NCBI GenBank assembly: GCA_937873165.1
Contig: CALMVH010000243.1
Location: forward strand, 1-9,204
Source of the DNA: an uncultured Rhodospirillales bacterium
Lineage (GTDB): Bacteria > Pseudomonadota > Alphaproteobacteria > CALMVH01
DNA length: 9,204 nucleotides
Reading direction: 5' to 3'
The notes below the pieces were generated by a model, which was not told where the DNA came from, ran no database searches, and saw only the letters and a list, made by a program, of their open reading frames with translations. Below, one piece after another: positions 6,803 through 9,204 of this stretch. Each line of letters begins with the position of its first letter. Within the stretch, counting starts at the first letter, position 1. The position numbers and the translations under genes are program-made.

Positions 6803-8055
6803 AGTTCGCGCTGATGTGCCTCGGGTCCCTGGGCCTCTCCGCCTGCGCCGCGCTGCCGGATCGCACGCTGCCCGCCGTCAACGACACCGTCGCCTATCAA
6901 AAACTGTACCCGTACTATACCGAACTGTGCGCCGTGTCAGAGATCGACAAGAAGCCGGACTTCGGCGCGGAGATCGTGAGTGGCGGTCCCGGCGGCCATT
7001 CGGTACTGTACCTAAACGGCGTGTGCCGCGGAAAAGATTCAGGGTACCCCCGGATAGAACTGTGCAACGGCTCGCCCGGTTCGGACCAGGGCGTCGGCAT
7101 CAGCGCCAACGAACACTTTTCGAATGCCAACTGGGTCGCAACCGAGGGACGGCAGTTCTTCTTTCACGGCGACCTGCCGCCAGGGGCGCCCTTGACCCGC
7201 GATGCCTATGCCGCGACGCAGATCTCGGCAATGGACCAGGGTATCTACGACGGCGTCGTGTTTCACGATACCGTATTCGACGGTAAACCCGGGGATGTCT
7301 CGCGCGAGGCGTGGAAGTACGAAGTTTCGGCAGGTACCGATTACGCCGTGGATTTCGGGCGCAGCCGGTATTGCGCCCGCGTGCCGGTATCGCGCGCGCA
7401 GATGCAAAGCACGGTTGACGCGCTGAACACGGTCAACGATCCTTATCGCGAAGGGCAGAAGACGTTCGAATGGAACGTCTTCCACGACAATTGCAGCCAC
7501 CTGACGCACAAGGGCGTGGCCGCGACCTGCGAGATTCCGCCATGGCCGCAGAACCAGTCGCTGCTGGAGGCCGCCATCGACCTGCCAGTTCCGAAAAACG
7601 AGTTCGTCGACCTGATGCGGCGCGGCAACGATACCGCCATCGACGATCCGGTGGCGCTGTACCAGGACACGGCAGCCCGGCAGGAAATCCTGACCTACGG
7701 GCGTTTGCCCGCCGAGCCCGGCGTGCTGGCCGATGTGGCCCCCATCGTGCAGCAGAACGAGGTCTATGGAACCAGGGTCCACCTGATCTTCTACGACGAG
7801 ATGATCTTTGGCCAGTACCAGCCGGAGTTCGATCGCATATTATCAGACCCGGCCTACAGCGATCTGCGCCTGAACCTGGCCCGGTTTGCGGATATCTATC
7901 GCCACGCGGATGCGGGGCGGCGGACCCTGCCGGACGATCTGGCGCGCCTGCCGGAGGAAGACCGCGTGAATTTCCGGGCTTTCTACAACGCCTACTACAA
8001 GGCGCTGAAGGAGGCGGAGGCGCGGCTTGACATGGAGACCCGCACGCTCAAATGA
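6799..8055 (+). CDS. Unrecognised lipoprotein with His and Asn-Cys-Ser-His motifs; possible permuted papain-like thiol enzyme
   Basis: I do not recognise this 418-residue protein by family. A type II signal peptide is clear: hydrophobic residues 3-14 and lipobox LSAC with the lipidated Cys16; residue 17 is Ala, not Asp, so outer-membrane sorting is expected. A central domain follows, with GGPGGHSVLYLNGVCRG around His67, a FFFHGD segment near 121-125, a GIYDGVVFHD segment at 148-157, then NVFHDNCSH with Asn231-Cys232-Ser233-His234. A conserved-looking His followed much later by an Asn-Cys motif resembles circularly permuted NlpC/P60-type enzymes (LRAT, DUF4105), where these residues are catalytic; that is inference. 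Several other cysteines (44, 76, 89, 192, 244) could form disulfides. The C-terminal third (about 300-418) is charged and looks helical. It is locked to the exporter gene by ATGA, so it surely belongs to the pigment unit. It occupies the place of the small ApeN-type lipoprotein of other clusters. It could also be a purely structural lipoprotein. Confidence 0.8.
   Translation: MKFALMCLGSLGLSACAALPDRTLPAVNDTVAYQKLYPYYTELCAVSEIDKKPDFGAEIVSGGPGGHSVLYLNGVCRGKDSGYPRIELCNGSPGSDQGVGISANEHFSNANWVATEGRQFFFHGDLPPGAPLTRDAYAATQISAMDQGIYDGVVFHDTVFDGKPGDVSREAWKYEVSAGTDYAVDFGRSRYCARVPVSRAQMQSTVDALNTVNDPYREGQKTFEWNVFHDNCSHLTHKGVAATCEIPPWPQNQSLLEAAIDLPVPKNEFVDLMRRGNDTAIDDPVALYQDTAARQEILTYGRLPAEPGVLADVAPIVQQNEVYGTRVHLIFYDEMIFGQYQPEFDRILSDPAYSDLRLNLARFADIYRHADAGRRTLPDDLARLPEEDRVNFRAFYNAYYKALKEAEARLDMETRTLK
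7458..7482. repeat. Perfect 10-bp inverted repeat (stem-loop) inside the lipoprotein gene
   Basis: GAAGACGTTC at 7458-7467 and GAACGTCTTC at 7473-7482 are exact reverse complements separated by a 5-base loop. The repeat lies in the codons just ahead of the Asn-Cys-Ser-His motif of the lipoprotein. No run of T follows, so it is not a standard intrinsic terminator. It could form an mRNA hairpin or be a chance product of codon choice. Confidence 0.6.
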
Positions 8056-8081
8056 GTGATCCGCGCTCCTTTTACGGATAA
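8052..8081 (+). other. Nine-codon mini-ORF in the KS frame, ending just before the KS start
   Basis: ATG 8052 overlaps the lipoprotein stop in the same ATGA manner used throughout the operon, reads nine codons (MSDPRSFYG) and stops at TAA 8079-8081, three bases before the ketosynthase GTG at 8085 and in the same frame. It may be a tiny leader that allows ribosomes to re-initiate at the KS, or the remnant of an older KS start lost to a nonsense change. It is too short for coding evidence. Confidence 0.35.
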
Positions 8082-8084
8082 TCA

Positions 8085-9204
8085 GTGCAGCCGCTCGCGC
8101 TCAGCCGCTATTCGCTTGTATCGTGCCTGGGCCAAGGGGCCGATGTCACGGCCGCCGCCTTGCGGGCGGGACAAAGCGGTCTGGAACCCTGCCGGTTCGA
8201 GACGGTAGATATTCCGACCTATGTCGGACAGGTTGCAGGGGTCGAGAGCCTCGCCGTGCCGGTCGCGTTGTCCCACTTCGACTGCCGCAACAACCGGCTG
8301 GCGGAAATGGCGCTGACGGCGGACGGGTTCGCTGAGGCCGTCAAGGCAGCCGCCGCCCGCTATGGCGCGCATCGCATCGGCGTATTCCTCGGCACCAGCA
8401 CCAGCGGCATCCTTGAAACCGAGCAAGCCTACCGTGTGCGCGACGGTGGCCTTTTGCCGGCCGATTTCCATTATGCCGAAACGCACAACACGTTTTCCGT
8501 CGCGACCTATGTTGCGGCACGCCTGGGACTGGAAGGGCCCGCAATGGTGATCTCCGCCGCGTGCGCCTCGACCGCGAAGGCGTTCGCCACGGCCTCGCGC
8601 ATGATCGAAGCCGAGCTGTGCGACGCGGCAGTGGTGGGCGGGGCAGATAGTCTGTGCCTGACGACCTTGTACGGCTTTCAATCATTGCAACTGACCTCCG
8701 CCACGCGCTGCCGGCCCTTCGATGTGGATCGTGATGGACTGTCCATTGGCGAAGGCGCGGGCTTTGCCCTGCTGGAAAGAGCCACTGCCGCCGACGCTTC
8801 GCTGCAGGTGCTGGGCGTCGGAGAAAGCAGCGACGCCTGGCATATGTCCGCGCCCGATCCCCAGGGGCGCGGCGCGGCCGGCGCGATGCAGCGCGCGCTG
8901 GCCGATGCCGGACTGGATGCCGTCGACATCGACTTCATCAAGGCGCACGGCACGGCCACTATCAGCGGCGATGCTGCCGAGGACAAGGCGATCGTGGCCG
9001 TGTTCGGCATGGGAACATCCTGTTCGTCGTTCAAGGGCCACGTCGGGCACACGCTCGGCGCATCCGGCATCGTCGAGATCGCGATGGCCGCGCTGTGCAT
9101 CGAAGACGGGTTCCTGCCGGCGACAGCCGGAACCGGTACCTTCGACCCCGCATGCCATGCCGCGTACCTGATCCAGCCAATTAAGAAGCCGGTAGGTACG
9201 ATCA
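8085..9204 (+). CDS. apeO: Beta-ketoacyl-ACP synthase (ApeO-like), 3' end beyond window
   Basis: The first 373 residues of a thiolase-fold ketosynthase, open to the right edge. All active-site elements of a condensing KAS I/II enzyme are present: nucleophile Cys160 in ISAACASTAKAF, His288 in IKAHGTATISGD, Lys317 and His322 in FKGHVGHTLGASG. GEGAGFALLE at 222-231 is another family element. It therefore should decarboxylate malonyl-ACP and extend the polyenyl chain, unlike the inactive chain-length-factor homologue (ApeC) described for this pathway. Position after the exporter and lipoprotein genes fits ApeO; the alternative, ApeR, cannot be ruled out by sequence alone. The start is GTG 8085 because TAA lies in frame at 8079-8081 and the N-terminus LALSRYSLVSCLGQG is typical; GGA at 8076-8078 is a plausible ribosome site. 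Little is missing, since such enzymes are about 380-410 residues. Dehydratase, ketoreductase and further KS genes would be expected downstream. Confidence 0.88.
   Translation, partial: MQPLALSRYSLVSCLGQGADVTAAALRAGQSGLEPCRFETVDIPTYVGQVAGVESLAVPVALSHFDCRNNRLAEMALTADGFAEAVKAAAARYGAHRIGVFLGTSTSGILETEQAYRVRDGGLLPADFHYAETHNTFSVATYVAARLGLEGPAMVISAACASTAKAFATASRMIEAELCDAAVVGGADSLCLTTLYGFQSLQLTSATRCRPFDVDRDGLSIGEGAGFALLERATAADASLQVLGVGESSDAWHMSAPDPQGRGAAGAMQRALADAGLDAVDIDFIKAHGTATISGDAAEDKAIVAVFGMGTSCSSFKGHVGHTLGASGIVEIAMAALCIEDGFLPATAGTGTFDPACHAAYLIQPIKKPVGTI

Noticed and set aside
7039..7782. 247-residue open frame on the minus strand
   Set aside because: It lies antisense to the lipoprotein gene in GC-rich DNA, shows no recognisable domain, and the plus-strand gene has clear start, signal peptide and operon overlaps.
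1..9204. tRNA, rRNA, CRISPR array or insertion sequence
   Set aside because: No cloverleaf, spaced direct repeats, transposase motifs or terminal inverted repeats were seen; coding density is nearly complete.

Overview
The window is GC-rich, densely coding Gram-negative DNA. It holds most of the first half of an aryl polyene (APE)-type pigment cluster, that is, a xanthomonadin-like type II polyketide/fatty-acid-like system. The gene set (carrier protein, small COG4648 membrane protein, compact acyl-ACP/AMP ligase, hotdog dehydratase, LpxL-like acyltransferase, LolA-like protein, MMPL/RND exporter, ketosynthase) and its order match the APE family. A proteobacterium is very likely. The flanking TrhO sequence and the base composition would suit an alphaproteobacterium, but the window alone does not settle this.

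Layout: on the minus strand at the left edge is the N-terminal part of trhO (tRNA U34 hydroxylase, rhodanese family), a core gene unrelated to the pigment. A 95-base divergent gap (475-569) with a possible promoter follows. Everything after that is on the plus strand and runs as one unit: ACP (570-845), COG4648 membrane protein (842-1477), AMP ligase (1474-2790), dehydratase (2787-3074), acyltransferase (3058-3948), LolA-like protein (3945-4511), exporter (4511-6802), an unrecognised 418-residue lipoprotein (6799-8055), and a ketosynthase running off the right edge (8085-9204). Every junction up to the lipoprotein overlaps (GTGA, ATGA, TGATG or 17 bases). Only the lipoprotein/ketosynthase junction has a gap, and it carries a nine-codon mini-ORF.

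How the genes probably work together: the ligase loads an aryl starter onto the ACP. The ketosynthase and dehydratase, with a ketoreductase and further subunits expected to the right, build the conjugated polyene on the ACP. The LpxL-like acyltransferase moves the chain to a membrane carrier. The exporter, LolA-like protein and lipoprotein handle transfer across the periplasm to the outer membrane.

The most interesting item is the lipoprotein at 6799-8055. It sits where APE clusters known to me carry a short lipoprotein gene. It has a His motif (GGHSVLYL) followed 165 residues later by an Asn-Cys-Ser-His motif, an order reminiscent of circularly permuted papain-like (LRAT/NlpC/DUF4105-type) thiol enzymes. 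The usual thioesterase gene and second ACP are not in their expected places, so this locus may be a variant APE system with its own periplasmic cysteine hydrolase or acyltransferase. This is an inference from motifs and needs structural testing.
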